A stretch of 64,000 nt of DNA, taken from positions 124,001 to 188,000 of the forward strand of contig JBLXDU010000002.1 of the NCBI GenBank assembly GCA_048263775.1, given 5' to 3'. Under the pieces are notes generated by a model. That model worked only from the letters and a program-made list of their open reading frames with translations, was not told the DNA's origin and made no database searches. The stretch comes from UBA1479 sp048263775 (GTDB lineage: Bacteria > Pseudomonadota > Alphaproteobacteria > Rhodospirillales > Casp-alpha2). The position numbers and the translations under genes were made by a program. Positions 51,923 through 60,900 of the stretch are shown one piece after another; positions within the stretch are counted from its first letter, which is position 1, and each line of letters starts with the position of its first letter.

Positions 51923-53116
51923 TCAGCGGTCCTTGCCCGGCCGCTGTAACAGGAACTCCCGGCCCAATTTCACGCGTGGCTTGCCGTCATAGGCGATGAT
52001 ATCCGCCGTGGCGTAGGTCTCGCTCCAGTTCGTGGGCAGGTATGATCCCGTTCCCACCACGTCGATGGGGGCCTCCACGTCGGCCATGACCTTGCATTTT
52101 TCGACATCGAAGCCGGAGGAGCAGACGATCTTCACCTTGTCATATCCGGCGGCGTCGAGCCGTTCGCGGAACAGGAAGATGGCGGCGGCCGACACGCCCG
52201 TGCCGGTCAGATAGCGCAATTCCTTTTCATTACGGTAGCGGCGCACGGCCAAGGGCACGTGGCGTTCCAGCACGGCATAGCTTTCCTGGGGGTCGAGGCC
52301 CTCCATGTAGCGCCCGCCGTGGGTGTCCAGGCGGAACGCGAGCTTGTCCGCCGCGACAAGGTCCGGAAACCGTTCACAGACGGCGAGCGCGTCGGTGATC
52401 TCGGCCCCGAAATAGTCGGCCAGCACAGTCATCGGTTCGCCCGGAAAGGTTTCGGCGTACATTTCCGCCGCGCGGAGCGTCGATCCCGCATAGCCGATCA
52501 TGGCGTGGGGCATGGTGCCCATGCCGTCCGTATTGCCGAAGTGATGGGCGGTGGCCCTGGTCGCGTTACCGATGAAACCCTTGGCCCCCGCCTGTTCCTG
52601 CGCGGCCTGCGATCCGACGGAACACGCATAGGCCATCTGGTCGGCCATTTCCGTGCCCGCGCAGTGCCGCGCGTCCATGGCCATGAAGGCGACCTTGGGC
52701 AGGGTCGCGCACATCACATAAGCATTGTTGGCAGCGACGCAGCAGGCTCCTAGCTTTTGCAGCAGCAGGGTTTCCAGGTCGACCAGATGTTCGAGCGAGC
52801 CGGTGACGTACATCAGGGGTTCGCCCGCGCCCACCCACTGGCCCTCGGTGAAATTGGGCTCGATCCTGAAATCCGTGTTCCGCGCCCGCGCGGCGTCGTT
52901 CAGCCAGTCCAGCGCGATGCGCGGCGCGAACACGACGGGCCGACGCATGAAGATCGCATAAGTAACTTGCGTATCGCCGAAGCGGCGCACGGCCTGTTTG
53001 GTGCGCAGGAAATAATGATCGGCCCAGCGGGTGATCTGGTCTTCGAACCGGGCGGCGTCATCGTCGCGCGCCGCGTCGGTCAACCTGTCGCCTGCATCAT
53101 CCGGTGGACCGGCCAT
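51923..53116 (-). CDS. Nicotinate phosphoribosyltransferase-like protein
   Basis: A 397-residue protein of the NAPRTase/PncB family. The order of elements fits: DHYFLRTKQAVRRF near the N-terminus, GEPLMYVTGSLEHLVDLETLLL, GTMPHAMIGYAGST and RLDTHGGRYMEGLDP, and a C-terminal VGTGSYLPTNWSETYATADI. It converts nicotinate and PRPP to nicotinate mononucleotide. The nadE gene lies about 90 bases downstream on the same strand, a natural NAD salvage pair. A variant specificity is possible, so no symbol is given. Confidence 0.85.
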   Translation of the reverse strand: MAGPPDDAGDRLTDAARDDDAARFEDQITRWADHYFLRTKQAVRRFGDTQVTYAIFMRRPVVFAPRIALDWLNDAARARNTDFRIEPNFTEGQWVGAGEPLMYVTGSLEHLVDLETLLLQKLGACCVAANNAYVMCATLPKVAFMAMDARHCAGTEMADQMAYACSVGSQAAQEQAGAKGFIGNATRATAHHFGNTDGMGTMPHAMIGYAGSTLRAAEMYAETFPGEPMTVLADYFGAEITDALAVCERFPDLVAADKLAFRLDTHGGRYMEGLDPQESYAVLERHVPLAVRRYRNEKELRYLTGTGVSAAAIFLFRERLDAAGYDKVKIVCSSGFDVEKCKVMADVEAPIDVVGTGSYLPTNWSETYATADIIAYDGKPRVKLGREFLLQRPGKDR

Positions 53117-53153
53117 GGAATGTCTCCCAACCGCACCGCCGGCCGGCTGCCGC

Positions 53154-54536
53154 CTAGGACGGCAGGGCGGCCTGTTTCAGCTTCGGCGTGCGGGCTTCCT
53201 TCAGCATTTCCGCCACCAGGAACGCCAGTTCCAGCGCCTGACGGGCGTTCAGCCGGGGATCGCAATGGGTGTGATAGCGGTCGCTGAGGTCCGTATCGCT
53301 GATCGCCTGCGCCCCGCCCGTGCACTCGGTCACGTCCTGGCCGGTCATTTCCAGATGCACGCCACCGGCATGGGTGCCTTCGGCCTGATGGACGGCGAAG
53401 AAGTCGCGCACTTCCGACAGGATGCGGTCGAACGGCCGCGTCTTATAGCCGCTGGACGCCTTGATGACGTTGCCGTGCATGGGGTCGGTGACCCAGACGA
53501 CCTTGCGGCCTTCGGATTTCACCTTGCGCACCAGGGGCGGAAGGCCCTGGGCGATCTTGTCCGATCCCATACGGGCGATGATGGTGATGCGCCCGGGTTC
53601 GTTCTTGGGGTTCAGCTGATCGATCAGGCGGATCATTTCGTCCGGGTCGAGGGACGGGCCGGCCTTGAAGGCGATCGGGTTGTTGATGCCGCGCATGAAT
53701 TCCACATGGGCGCCGTCGGGCTGGCGGGTGCGGTCACCGATCCACAGCATATGGGCCGAGGTGTCGTACCAATCGCCCGTGGTCGAATCGATGCGCGTCA
53801 GCGCCTGTTCGTACCACAGCAGCAGCGCCTCGTGGGACGTGTAGAAATCCGTTTCGCGGATCTGCGGCGTGGTTTCGGACGTCAGGCCGCAGGCGGCCAT
53901 GAAGCCCAGCGTTTCGTCGAGGCGGTTGGCCATGTCGGCATATTTCTCGCCTTCGGCGCTGTCCGCGACGAAGCCCAGGTTCCACTGATGGACCTTGTGC
54001 AGGTCGGCATAGCCGCCCTGGGCGAAGGCACGCAGCAAGTTCAGGGTCGATGCGGACTGGTTATAGACCTGCATCAGGCGCTGCGGATCGGGGATGCGGG
54101 ATTCCGGCGTGAATTCCATGCCGTTGACCATGTCGCCCCGGTAGGACGGCAGTTCGACGCCGTCGATGACTTCCGTCGGCGCTGATCGCGGCTTGGCGAA
54201 TTGGCCGGCCATGCGGCCGACCTTGATCACCGGCAAGGCCGCGCCGAAGGTCAGCACGACCGCCATCTGCAACAGCACGCGGAAGGTGTCGCGGATGTTG
54301 TCCGGATGGAATTCGGCGAAGCTTTCGGCGCAATCACCGCCCTGCAGCAGGAAGGCCTCGCCCTCGGCCACTTGGGCCAGGGATTTCTTCAGCGAGCGCG
54401 CCTCGCCGGCAAAAACCAGCGGCGGGCAGCGCTTCAACTGCGCTTCAACGGTTTCCAGGACCTTCGCGTCCGGATATTCCGGAACCTGAAGGATCGGCTT
54501 GCCACGCCAGGAGTCGGGCGTCCATTTGATCGCCAT
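53154..54536 (-). CDS. 3-deoxy-7-phosphoheptulonate synthase, class II
   Basis: A 460-residue class II (plant-type) DAHP synthase, the entry step of aromatic amino acid synthesis. The metal-binding cysteine is in LLQGGDCAESFAEF (about residues 65-78); the C-terminal part has DPMHGN and MTGQDVTECTGGAQ. The ATG at 54536 follows GAGG by 6 bases; an earlier ATG exists at 54551. The gene lies 37 bases upstream of the nicotinate phosphoribosyltransferase-like gene on the same strand. Confidence 0.93.
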   Translation of the reverse strand: MAIKWTPDSWRGKPILQVPEYPDAKVLETVEAQLKRCPPLVFAGEARSLKKSLAQVAEGEAFLLQGGDCAESFAEFHPDNIRDTFRVLLQMAVVLTFGAALPVIKVGRMAGQFAKPRSAPTEVIDGVELPSYRGDMVNGMEFTPESRIPDPQRLMQVYNQSASTLNLLRAFAQGGYADLHKVHQWNLGFVADSAEGEKYADMANRLDETLGFMAACGLTSETTPQIRETDFYTSHEALLLWYEQALTRIDSTTGDWYDTSAHMLWIGDRTRQPDGAHVEFMRGINNPIAFKAGPSLDPDEMIRLIDQLNPKNEPGRITIIARMGSDKIAQGLPPLVRKVKSEGRKVVWVTDPMHGNVIKASSGYKTRPFDRILSEVRDFFAVHQAEGTHAGGVHLEMTGQDVTECTGGAQAISDTDLSDRYHTHCDPRLNARQALELAFLVAEMLKEARTPKLKQAALPS

Positions 54537-54659
54537 AAGGCACCTCTTCAAAGGCTTAAGATGTTCGTTTTCCCAGGGTATTTAACGACCCGATATAAGG
54601 GGCATCGTCGCGGATTTCCAGTTAAACCGGCGTTAAAGGGCGATTTCCACCCTGTAACG

Positions 54660-54673
54660 GGCGCTTCGGCGCC
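54660..54673. repeat. UUCG-tetraloop hairpin in the divergent spacer
   Basis: GGCGC-TTCG-GCGCC is a 5-bp stem with a stable tetraloop in the 246-base spacer between the DAHP synthase start and the DUF547 start. It may be a leader hairpin; there is no T-run. Nothing else is recognised in this spacer. Confidence 0.3.
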
Positions 54674-54782
54674 GGTGACGGGGATGTGAACGGCTGTGTA
54701 GGGCGCCTGCCTGCGGAATATTCTATCCCTGTCATCCCATCACATCGTTGCCCCCGACCCTTGATTTTCAGGACCCTAATCC

Positions 54783-55604
54783 ATGATCCGCGCCGCCGTT
54801 TTTCTGTTTATCGTCGTCCTTGCCCTGCCTGCCGCCGCCGCAGGACCGAAGGCGGAACTTTGGGCGCGCTGGCAGGCCCATGATCCGACGTCAACGGTGC
54901 GGGTCGATCATGGCGCTTGGGGCCGCTTCCTCGCCCATTATCTGCGCGTTGAACCCCAAGGGGCCAACCGGGTCGATTACGCCCGCGTCACGGCGGCCGA
55001 CCATGTGGGCCTCGCCGCCTATGTCGCGGAAATGGAGGCGGTCGCGGTCTCCGGCCTGAACCGGCGGGAACAGATGGCGTTCTGGATCAACCTCTATAAC
55101 GCGCTTACGGTGAAGGTGATCCTCGATCATTGGCCGGTATCCTCGATCCGCGATATCGATATCTCGCCGGGCCTGTTTTCCGATGGCCCTTGGGGCAAGA
55201 AACTGGCCGTGGTGGAGGGCGAGAAGATCGCCCTCGACGATATCGAACACCGCATCCTACGCCCGATCTGGCAGGACCCCCGCATCCATTACGCCGTCAA
55301 CTGCGCATCCATCGGCTGTCCCGATCTGGCGCCCCGGCCCTTCACGGGCGACACCGCGGAGCGCATGCTGACGGCGGCGGCGGAAACTTACGTCAACAGC
55401 CCGCGCGGTGCGCGCATCGACAGCGACGGCAGGCTGATCGTGTCCAAGATCTATGACTGGTTCATTGATGATTTCGGCGGTGCGGAGGCGGGTGTGCTGG
55501 CGCATCTGGCGCAATACGCCGGGCCGGACCTGAAGGCGCGTCTGGCCGGGCGCACGGAAATCGACGGCCATGTCTATGACTGGCGGGTCAACGCGGCCCG
55601 CTGA
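54783..55604 (+). CDS. DUF547 domain-containing exported protein
   Basis: A 273-residue protein with a signal peptide (RAAVFLFIVVLALPAAAA). The DUF547 core is seen in REQMAFWINLYNALTVKVIL, IHYAVNCASIGCPDLAPRPF and KIYDWFIDDFGG, with two conserved cysteines in CASIGC. The role of DUF547 is unsettled. It is followed by hemN after 100 bases with an FNR-type site between. Confidence 0.88.
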   Translation: MIRAAVFLFIVVLALPAAAAGPKAELWARWQAHDPTSTVRVDHGAWGRFLAHYLRVEPQGANRVDYARVTAADHVGLAAYVAEMEAVAVSGLNRREQMAFWINLYNALTVKVILDHWPVSSIRDIDISPGLFSDGPWGKKLAVVEGEKIALDDIEHRILRPIWQDPRIHYAVNCASIGCPDLAPRPFTGDTAERMLTAAAETYVNSPRGARIDSDGRLIVSKIYDWFIDDFGGAEAGVLAHLAQYAGPDLKARLAGRTEIDGHVYDWRVNAAR

Positions 55605-55628
55605 TCCGCCGTCACGACGCGGGCATTT

Positions 55629-55642
55629 TTGACCCATATCAA
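55629..55642 (+). promoter_or_regulatory. FNR/FnrL-type binding site
   Basis: TTGACCCATATCAA matches the FNR-type consensus TTGAYnnnnRTCAA at every defined base. Its centre is about 69 bases upstream of the hemN start at 55705, a suitable place for activation of a promoter starting near 55677. hemN is a known target of FNR-type regulators in alphaproteobacteria. Confidence 0.7.
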
Positions 55643-55704
55643 TGCAAGGCTTCCGCCGCCGTCTTTAAATCCCGGCGCCAATGACGTCGGGAAGGGACCG
55701 GGAA

Positions 55705-57054
55705 ATGAGCCGGCATCTGCTTGAGACCTATGGCGGTCCCGTGCCGCGCTACACCAGCTATCCGACCGCGCCGCATTTCCGGGACAGCATCGGTCCCGCG
55801 GATTATGCGGATGGTCTCGCCGGGCTGATGCCGGCCGACGGCCCCGTGTCGATCTACCTCCACATCCCCTATTGCCGCGAACTTTGCACCTATTGCGGTT
55901 GCACCACCAAGATCACCCGCCGATACGCCCCCATCGCCGCCTATGTCGACGACCTGAGGGCGGAAATCGATCTGGTCGCGGCGGCTTTGGGCAATCCGCC
56001 CGCCGTATCGCATGTTCATTTCGGCGGCGGCACACCCAACATCCTGGGCGCCGACGATTTTCGCGCCGTGATGGATGATCTGCACGCCGCCTTTCGCTTC
56101 GGCCCGCAGACCGAGGCGGCGGTCGAGATCGATCCCCGCGTGCTGACCCATGACATGGCCGAAGCCATGGCGGCGGCCGGCGTGACCCGCGTCAGCATCG
56201 GGGTCCAGGATCTGAACGAACGGGTCCAACGGGCGATCAATCGTGAGCAGCCGTTCACGGTCGTGCGCCGCGCCGTCGATCTTCTGCGCGCGGTCGGCAT
56301 CGACCGCATCAACCTGGACCTCATGTACGGCCTGCCTTTGCAGACCGTCGATCACGTGTTGCGCACCGTGGACCGCACGGCGGAACTGGAAGCCCAGCGC
56401 ATCGCCTTGTTCGGCTATGCCCATGTGCCCTGGATGAAAAGCCACCAACGCCTGCTGGACGACTTGCCCCGGGCCGATGCGCAAGGACGGTTCGATCAGG
56501 CCGCCGCCGCCGCCCTGCGTCTGGTCCGCAACGGCTACCGGCGGGTCGGTCTTGATCATTTCGCACTGCCGGATGACAGCCTGTGCCAAGCCCTCGACGC
56601 CGGCCGCTTGCGCCGCAATTTCCAGGGCTACACCACCGATACGGCCAATGTCCTGTTGGGACTCGGCGCATCGGCCATCGGTGAGCTTCCGGGCGGCTAT
56701 TTTCAGAACGCGCCGGACACAGGGACCTACAGCCGGCGCATCGCCGCCGGGCAATTGGCAACGGTGAAAGGCATCACCATCGACGCCGACGACCACCGCC
56801 GCCGGGCGGTCATCGAACGCTTGATGTGCGACATGACGGTTGATCTCGACCGTTTTGGCGGCGCGGCCTCGTTCGCCGCCGAACTGGCGCGCCTGCATGA
56901 TATGGCGGCGGACGGATTGGTGCGTGTCGACGGTGCGGTGATCACCGTTCCCGAAGACGCGCGGCCCCTGATGCGGGCAGTGGCGGCGGTCTTCGATGCT
57001 TATCTGCCGGCCCCGGGGGCGGTCCCTTTGGCCCGCCATTCCCAGGCCGTTTGA
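55705..57054 (+). CDS. hemN: Oxygen-independent coproporphyrinogen III oxidase
   Basis: A 449-residue radical SAM enzyme. The N-terminus PVPRYTSYPTAPHF is typical of HemN; the iron-sulfur motif CRELCTYCGC (Cx3Cx2C) lies near residues 56-65. HVHFGGGTPN and the C-terminal domain (FQGYTTDTANVLLGLGASAIG) follow. It decarboxylates coproporphyrinogen III without oxygen. The ATG at 55705 (MSRHLLETY) is preferred to 55681 because GGGA lies close upstream. An FNR-type site precedes it. Confidence 0.95.
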   Translation: MSRHLLETYGGPVPRYTSYPTAPHFRDSIGPADYADGLAGLMPADGPVSIYLHIPYCRELCTYCGCTTKITRRYAPIAAYVDDLRAEIDLVAAALGNPPAVSHVHFGGGTPNILGADDFRAVMDDLHAAFRFGPQTEAAVEIDPRVLTHDMAEAMAAAGVTRVSIGVQDLNERVQRAINREQPFTVVRRAVDLLRAVGIDRINLDLMYGLPLQTVDHVLRTVDRTAELEAQRIALFGYAHVPWMKSHQRLLDDLPRADAQGRFDQAAAAALRLVRNGYRRVGLDHFALPDDSLCQALDAGRLRRNFQGYTTDTANVLLGLGASAIGELPGGYFQNAPDTGTYSRRIAAGQLATVKGITIDADDHRRRAVIERLMCDMTVDLDRFGGAASFAAELARLHDMAADGLVRVDGAVITVPEDARPLMRAVAAVFDAYLPAPGAVPLARHSQAV

Positions 57055-57166
57055 TGGGCTCGGCAAAAAATCTTCCCGCCAAAGGGTTGCAAATGCCCGA
57101 TTAATCAGACTATCTCCCTTGCCGTTCAAGGTTGGTCAACAACCGGACAAGCAGGGAGAGAGGCCC

Positions 57167-57274
57167 GTGAATTGCGTTTGCCGCATTCCGGACATATTCG
57201 CGATTATCATTGCGCCGGTCCCCGTCCCGTGGGATCACGCACGCCAGTGGGGGTTGGTGACGCGCAATGTCTGA
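57167..57274 (+). CDS. 35-residue ORF upstream of the ABC cassette, uncertain
   Basis: A GTG-started ORF with a good ribosome binding site (AGAGAGG ending 3 bases before). The peptide has a hydrophobic stretch IFAIIIAPVPVPW. Its stop overlaps the next gene's start by 8 bases, so it could couple translation. No family match is known to me; it could be chance. Confidence 0.25.
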   Translation: MNCVCRIPDIFAIIIAPVPVPWDHARQWGLVTRNV

Positions 57275-58235
57275 CATGATTGTTCTTGAAAATCTGACCA
57301 AGCGGTTCGGTGATTTGACCGCCGTCGATGCCGTGTCCATGGCCGTGCGCCGGGGCGAGGTACTGGGCTTTCTCGGGCCCAACGGCGCCGGCAAATCGAC
57401 GACCATGAAGATGGTCTGTGGTTATCTGACGCCGACCAGCGGCACCGCCCGGGTGCAGGGTCACGACGTGGTGACCGAGCCCATGGCCGTGAAGGCGGCG
57501 ATCGGCTATCTGCCCGAAGGGGCGCCGACCTACGGCGACATGCGGGTTTCCTCATTCCTGCGCTTCATCGCCCAGATCCGCGGCTTCAACGGCGCCGAAA
57601 TCGGCCGCCGGGTCGACCGGGTGCGTGAGATGGCGGCATTGGACGAGGTGTTCGACCGCCCGGTGGAAACCCTGTCCAAGGGCTTCAAACGCCGCGTCGG
57701 TCTGGCTCAGGCGATCCTCCATGATCCGGAAGTTCTGATCATGGACGAGCCGACGGACGGCCTCGACCCCAACCAGAAACATCAGGTCCGCTCGCTGATC
57801 AAGGACATGGCCCATAACAAGGCCATCGTCATCTCGACCCATATCCTGGAAGAGGTCGAAGCCATCTGCACCCGCGCCGTGGTCATCGCCCATGGCAAGC
57901 TGTTGGCCGACGGCACGCCGGAACAGTTGCTGTGCCGCGACGCGCGCCACAATGCGGTGGTGGTCAAGCTGGCCGCCGATCAGGCCGCCGACATTGTGGC
58001 CGGACTGGCGGCCCTGGATCAGGTTGCGGGCGTCGATGCGCTGGGCGATCCGGTCAACGGTACGGCGGCTTTCCGCGCCCGGCCCAAGGCGGGGGCGTCC
58101 ATCGTCCTGCCGGTCGGCGATTTGCTCAGGTCCAAGAACGTGACGCCCGAGGAAATGTACGTGGAACGCGGCCATATGGACGAAGTGTTCCGCAAGATCA
58201 CCCAGGGCGATGCCCAAGGGGGAGCCGATGCGTAA
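57267..58235 (+). CDS. ABC transporter ATPase, GldA-like
   Basis: A 322-residue ATPase. Walker A is GPNGAGKST, the signature region is LSKGFKRRVGLAQ, and Walker B is VLIMDEPTDGLDPNQ. About 80 residues after the ATPase core form a C-terminal extension. It resembles GldA and other ABC-2-type ATPases that drive a small membrane permease. The permease gene overlaps by 8 bases and the GldG-like and DUF4340 genes follow, so this starts a four-gene cassette. Confidence 0.9.
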   Translation: MSDMIVLENLTKRFGDLTAVDAVSMAVRRGEVLGFLGPNGAGKSTTMKMVCGYLTPTSGTARVQGHDVVTEPMAVKAAIGYLPEGAPTYGDMRVSSFLRFIAQIRGFNGAEIGRRVDRVREMAALDEVFDRPVETLSKGFKRRVGLAQAILHDPEVLIMDEPTDGLDPNQKHQVRSLIKDMAHNKAIVISTHILEEVEAICTRAVVIAHGKLLADGTPEQLLCRDARHNAVVVKLAADQAADIVAGLAALDQVAGVDALGDPVNGTAAFRARPKAGASIVLPVGDLLRSKNVTPEEMYVERGHMDEVFRKITQGDAQGGADA

Positions 58236-58962
58236 CATCTGGATCATCGCCAAGCGCGAACTGGCGGGCTATTTCGCGACGCCGCTGGCGCTTGTGTTCA
58301 TCGTCATCTTCCTGGCGCTGACCGGCGCCTTCACCTTCTACCTGGGCCGTTTCTTCGACAACGGCCAGGCGGATTTGGAAGCCTTCTTCCGCTTTCACCC
58401 CTGGCTGTACCTGATCCTGATCCCCGCCGTTGCCATGCGCCTGTGGGCGGAGGAACGCAAGTCGGGCACCATCGAGCTTCTGATGACCCTGCCCGTGACC
58501 ACGGCGCAGGCGGTGCTCGGTAAATTCATGGCGGCCTGGGCGTTCTGCGGCATCGCGCTGGCGCTGACCTTTCCCGTCTGGGTTACCGTCAACGTGCTGG
58601 GCGAACCGGACAACGGCGTGATCGTCGCGGGCTATGTCGGCAGTTTCCTGATGGCGGGTGCTTTCATGTCCATTGGCGCCTGCATGTCGGCCATGACCAA
58701 GAACCAAGTGATCGCCTTCATCATCTCGGCCACGGTGTGCTTCCTGTTCACCATGAGCGGCCTGGATCTGGTGCTCAACTTCTTCCAGGCCTGGGCGCCG
58801 GCGCTGATCGTCGACACGGTGGCCAGCCTCAGTTTCCTGGTCCGTTTCGATGCGGTGATGCGCGGCGTCATCGACCTGCGCGACGTGCTGTTCTTCGTGT
58901 CGCTGATCGCGTTCTTCCTGTTCACCAACGTGATCGTCGTCGAAGTGAAGAAATCGGCGTAG
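58228..58962 (+). CDS. ABC-2 type permease, GldF-like
   Basis: A 244-residue membrane protein with about six hydrophobic segments (ALVFIVIFLALTGAFTFYL, VIAFIISATVCFLFTMSGL, VLFFVSLIAFFLFTNVIVV). The soluble loop MRLWAEERKSGTIELLMTLPVT is the usual coupling region in this family. The ATG at 58228 overlaps the ATPase stop by 8 bases and follows GGGGGAG; 58210 is also possible. It is the membrane channel of the cassette. Confidence 0.88.
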   Translation: MRNIWIIAKRELAGYFATPLALVFIVIFLALTGAFTFYLGRFFDNGQADLEAFFRFHPWLYLILIPAVAMRLWAEERKSGTIELLMTLPVTTAQAVLGKFMAAWAFCGIALALTFPVWVTVNVLGEPDNGVIVAGYVGSFLMAGAFMSIGACMSAMTKNQVIAFIISATVCFLFTMSGLDLVLNFFQAWAPALIVDTVASLSFLVRFDAVMRGVIDLRDVLFFVSLIAFFLFTNVIVVEVKKSA

Positions 58963-58977
58963 GGGGCGGGAACGACC

Positions 58978-60888
58978 ATGAACGCATTGAAGACCATCGA
59001 CCGCAATCGTCTCGCCGTCATCGGCGTGGGCCTTGCCGCCGTCTTGTTCCTTGCCGTCAATCTGGCGGTCAATCTGTCCCTGCGCTCGGCCCAGGTCGAC
59101 CTGACGGAACGCGGCCTCTACACACTGTCCGACGGCACGCGCAAGGTGCTGACGTCGCTGACGGAACCGATCACGCTGCGCCTCTATTTCACCCGGGCGC
59201 TGGGTGAACGCTATCCCGGCCATCAGGCCTATGCCAACCGCGTGCGCGAGCTTCTGGAACGCTACGTCAACATTTCGGGCGGCAAGATCCGGCTTGAGGT
59301 CAAGAACCCTGAGGCCTTTTCCGAGGTCGAGGACGAGGCCGTCACTTTCGGCCTGCAAGGCCTGCCCTATGACCAGTCCGGTGACCGCGGCTATTTCGGC
59401 CTGGCCGGTACCAATTCCGTCGACGGCAAGGCCGTTATCCCCTACTTCACGACGGAGCGGGAGCCGTTCCTGGAATACGATTTGACCAAGCTGGTCTATT
59501 CGCTGGCGACCCTGGACCGTCCGGTTGTCGGCATGGTCGCGCGTCTGCCGGTCGAAGGCGGCTTCATGATGGGCCAGCGGCCCGTGCCGGCCTGGGCCGT
59601 GATCAGCCAGATCCGCGAACTGTTCGACGTCCGCACCATGCCGGCTGAATTCAATGCCGTGCCGCCGGAAATCGGCATGCTGATGCTGGTTCATCCCAAG
59701 AACCTCAGCGACGAAACCCTGTACGCCATCGACCAGTTCGTGATGCGCGGCGGTCGGGTGCTGGCCTTCATCGACCCCAACGCGGAAACCGAAGCCCCCA
59801 GTCCCCAGGGACCGGCAGGCCCGTCGGACATCGACCGGCTTCTGAAATCCTGGGGCGTCACCTTCATCAAGGACAAGGTCGCCGCCGACCTGCAATCGGC
59901 GCGCCGCGTCAATGTCCGCCACGAAGGCCAGATCACCCAGGTCGATTACGTGGCGTGGAATACGCTTGATCGGCGCAATCTGGACACCACCGACGCGGTG
60001 GTCGCCGACATCCGCGATCTCAACGTCGGTTCGGCCGGGATACTCGAGCCGGCCGAAGGCGCGACCACGACGTTCCGTCCGCTCGTCACCACTTCGGTGG
60101 ATTCCGAAGCCCTTGACGTGGCCAAGCTGCAGGGCCGGATCGACATTGTCGCCCTGTTCCGTGACTTCAAGGCGTCGGGTAAGAAGCTGACCATGGCCGC
60201 GCGCGTGACCGGTCCGGTCAAATCGGCATTCCCCGACGGCCCGCCCTTGATCGGTGAGGGCGAGGAGGCTGAAAAGGCCCGCCTAGAGAGGGCCAAGACC
60301 CATCTGGCGGAAGCGAAGAAGCCGCTCAACGCGGTGATCGTCGCCGATACGGATGTCCTGCACGAAGGTCTGTGGGCGGAAATTCGCAACGTCAACGGCG
60401 AACAGCTTCTGGTGCCCTATGCGGGCAACAGCGACTTCGTCATCAATGCGGTCGAGAACCTGTCCGGTGGCGACGTGTTGCTGGGCCTGCGCTCGCGCGG
60501 GGATTCCAAGCGTCCGTTCCTGATGGTCGAGAAAATCCAGCTTGAGGCGGAGCGCAAGTTCCGCGCCGAACAGGAAAAGCTGGCCAAGGAATTGCAGGAA
60601 ACGCAAAAGCGGATCGAGGGCCTGACCAACCGCGAGGGCGCCAATAGCGAAGCCATTCTGACGGCGGAGGAAAAAACCGCGATCGCCGAATTCCGCCGCA
60701 AGATGATCGATATCCGACACGACCTGCGCAACGTGCAGCATGCGCTGCGCAAGGATATCGACGCGCTGGACGCCTGGTTGAAGTTCCTCAACATCGCGGC
60801 CATTCCGTTGATCCTGGGATTTGCCGCCTTGGTCATCGCCGTTGCCCGCCGCCTGAGCCGCGCCCGCGCGCGGCCGGTGACGGAATAG
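58978..60888 (+). CDS. GldG-like ABC-type accessory protein
   Basis: A 636-residue protein with an N-terminal membrane anchor (LAVIGVGLAAVLFLAVNLAVNL), a large periplasmic region and a C-terminal membrane helix (FLNIAAIPLILGFAALVIAV). The part RGLYTLSDGTRKVLTSL and LEVKNPEAFSEVEDEAV fits the Gldg/DUF7088 group. A coiled-coil region (about residues 530-580) precedes the last helix. It probably works with the ATPase and permease; the cargo is unknown. Confidence 0.85.
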   Translation: MNALKTIDRNRLAVIGVGLAAVLFLAVNLAVNLSLRSAQVDLTERGLYTLSDGTRKVLTSLTEPITLRLYFTRALGERYPGHQAYANRVRELLERYVNISGGKIRLEVKNPEAFSEVEDEAVTFGLQGLPYDQSGDRGYFGLAGTNSVDGKAVIPYFTTEREPFLEYDLTKLVYSLATLDRPVVGMVARLPVEGGFMMGQRPVPAWAVISQIRELFDVRTMPAEFNAVPPEIGMLMLVHPKNLSDETLYAIDQFVMRGGRVLAFIDPNAETEAPSPQGPAGPSDIDRLLKSWGVTFIKDKVAADLQSARRVNVRHEGQITQVDYVAWNTLDRRNLDTTDAVVADIRDLNVGSAGILEPAEGATTTFRPLVTTSVDSEALDVAKLQGRIDIVALFRDFKASGKKLTMAARVTGPVKSAFPDGPPLIGEGEEAEKARLERAKTHLAEAKKPLNAVIVADTDVLHEGLWAEIRNVNGEQLLVPYAGNSDFVINAVENLSGGDVLLGLRSRGDSKRPFLMVEKIQLEAERKFRAEQEKLAKELQETQKRIEGLTNREGANSEAILTAEEKTAIAEFRRKMIDIRHDLRNVQHALRKDIDALDAWLKFLNIAAIPLILGFAALVIAVARRLSRARARPVTE

Positions 60889-60900
60889 GGGAGAGCCGGC

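Noticed and set aside
58198..59922. A 574-codon minus-strand frame opposite the Gld-like permease and GldG-like genes
   Set aside because: Antisense shadow rich in His, Asp, Glu, Arg and Gln; no family features.
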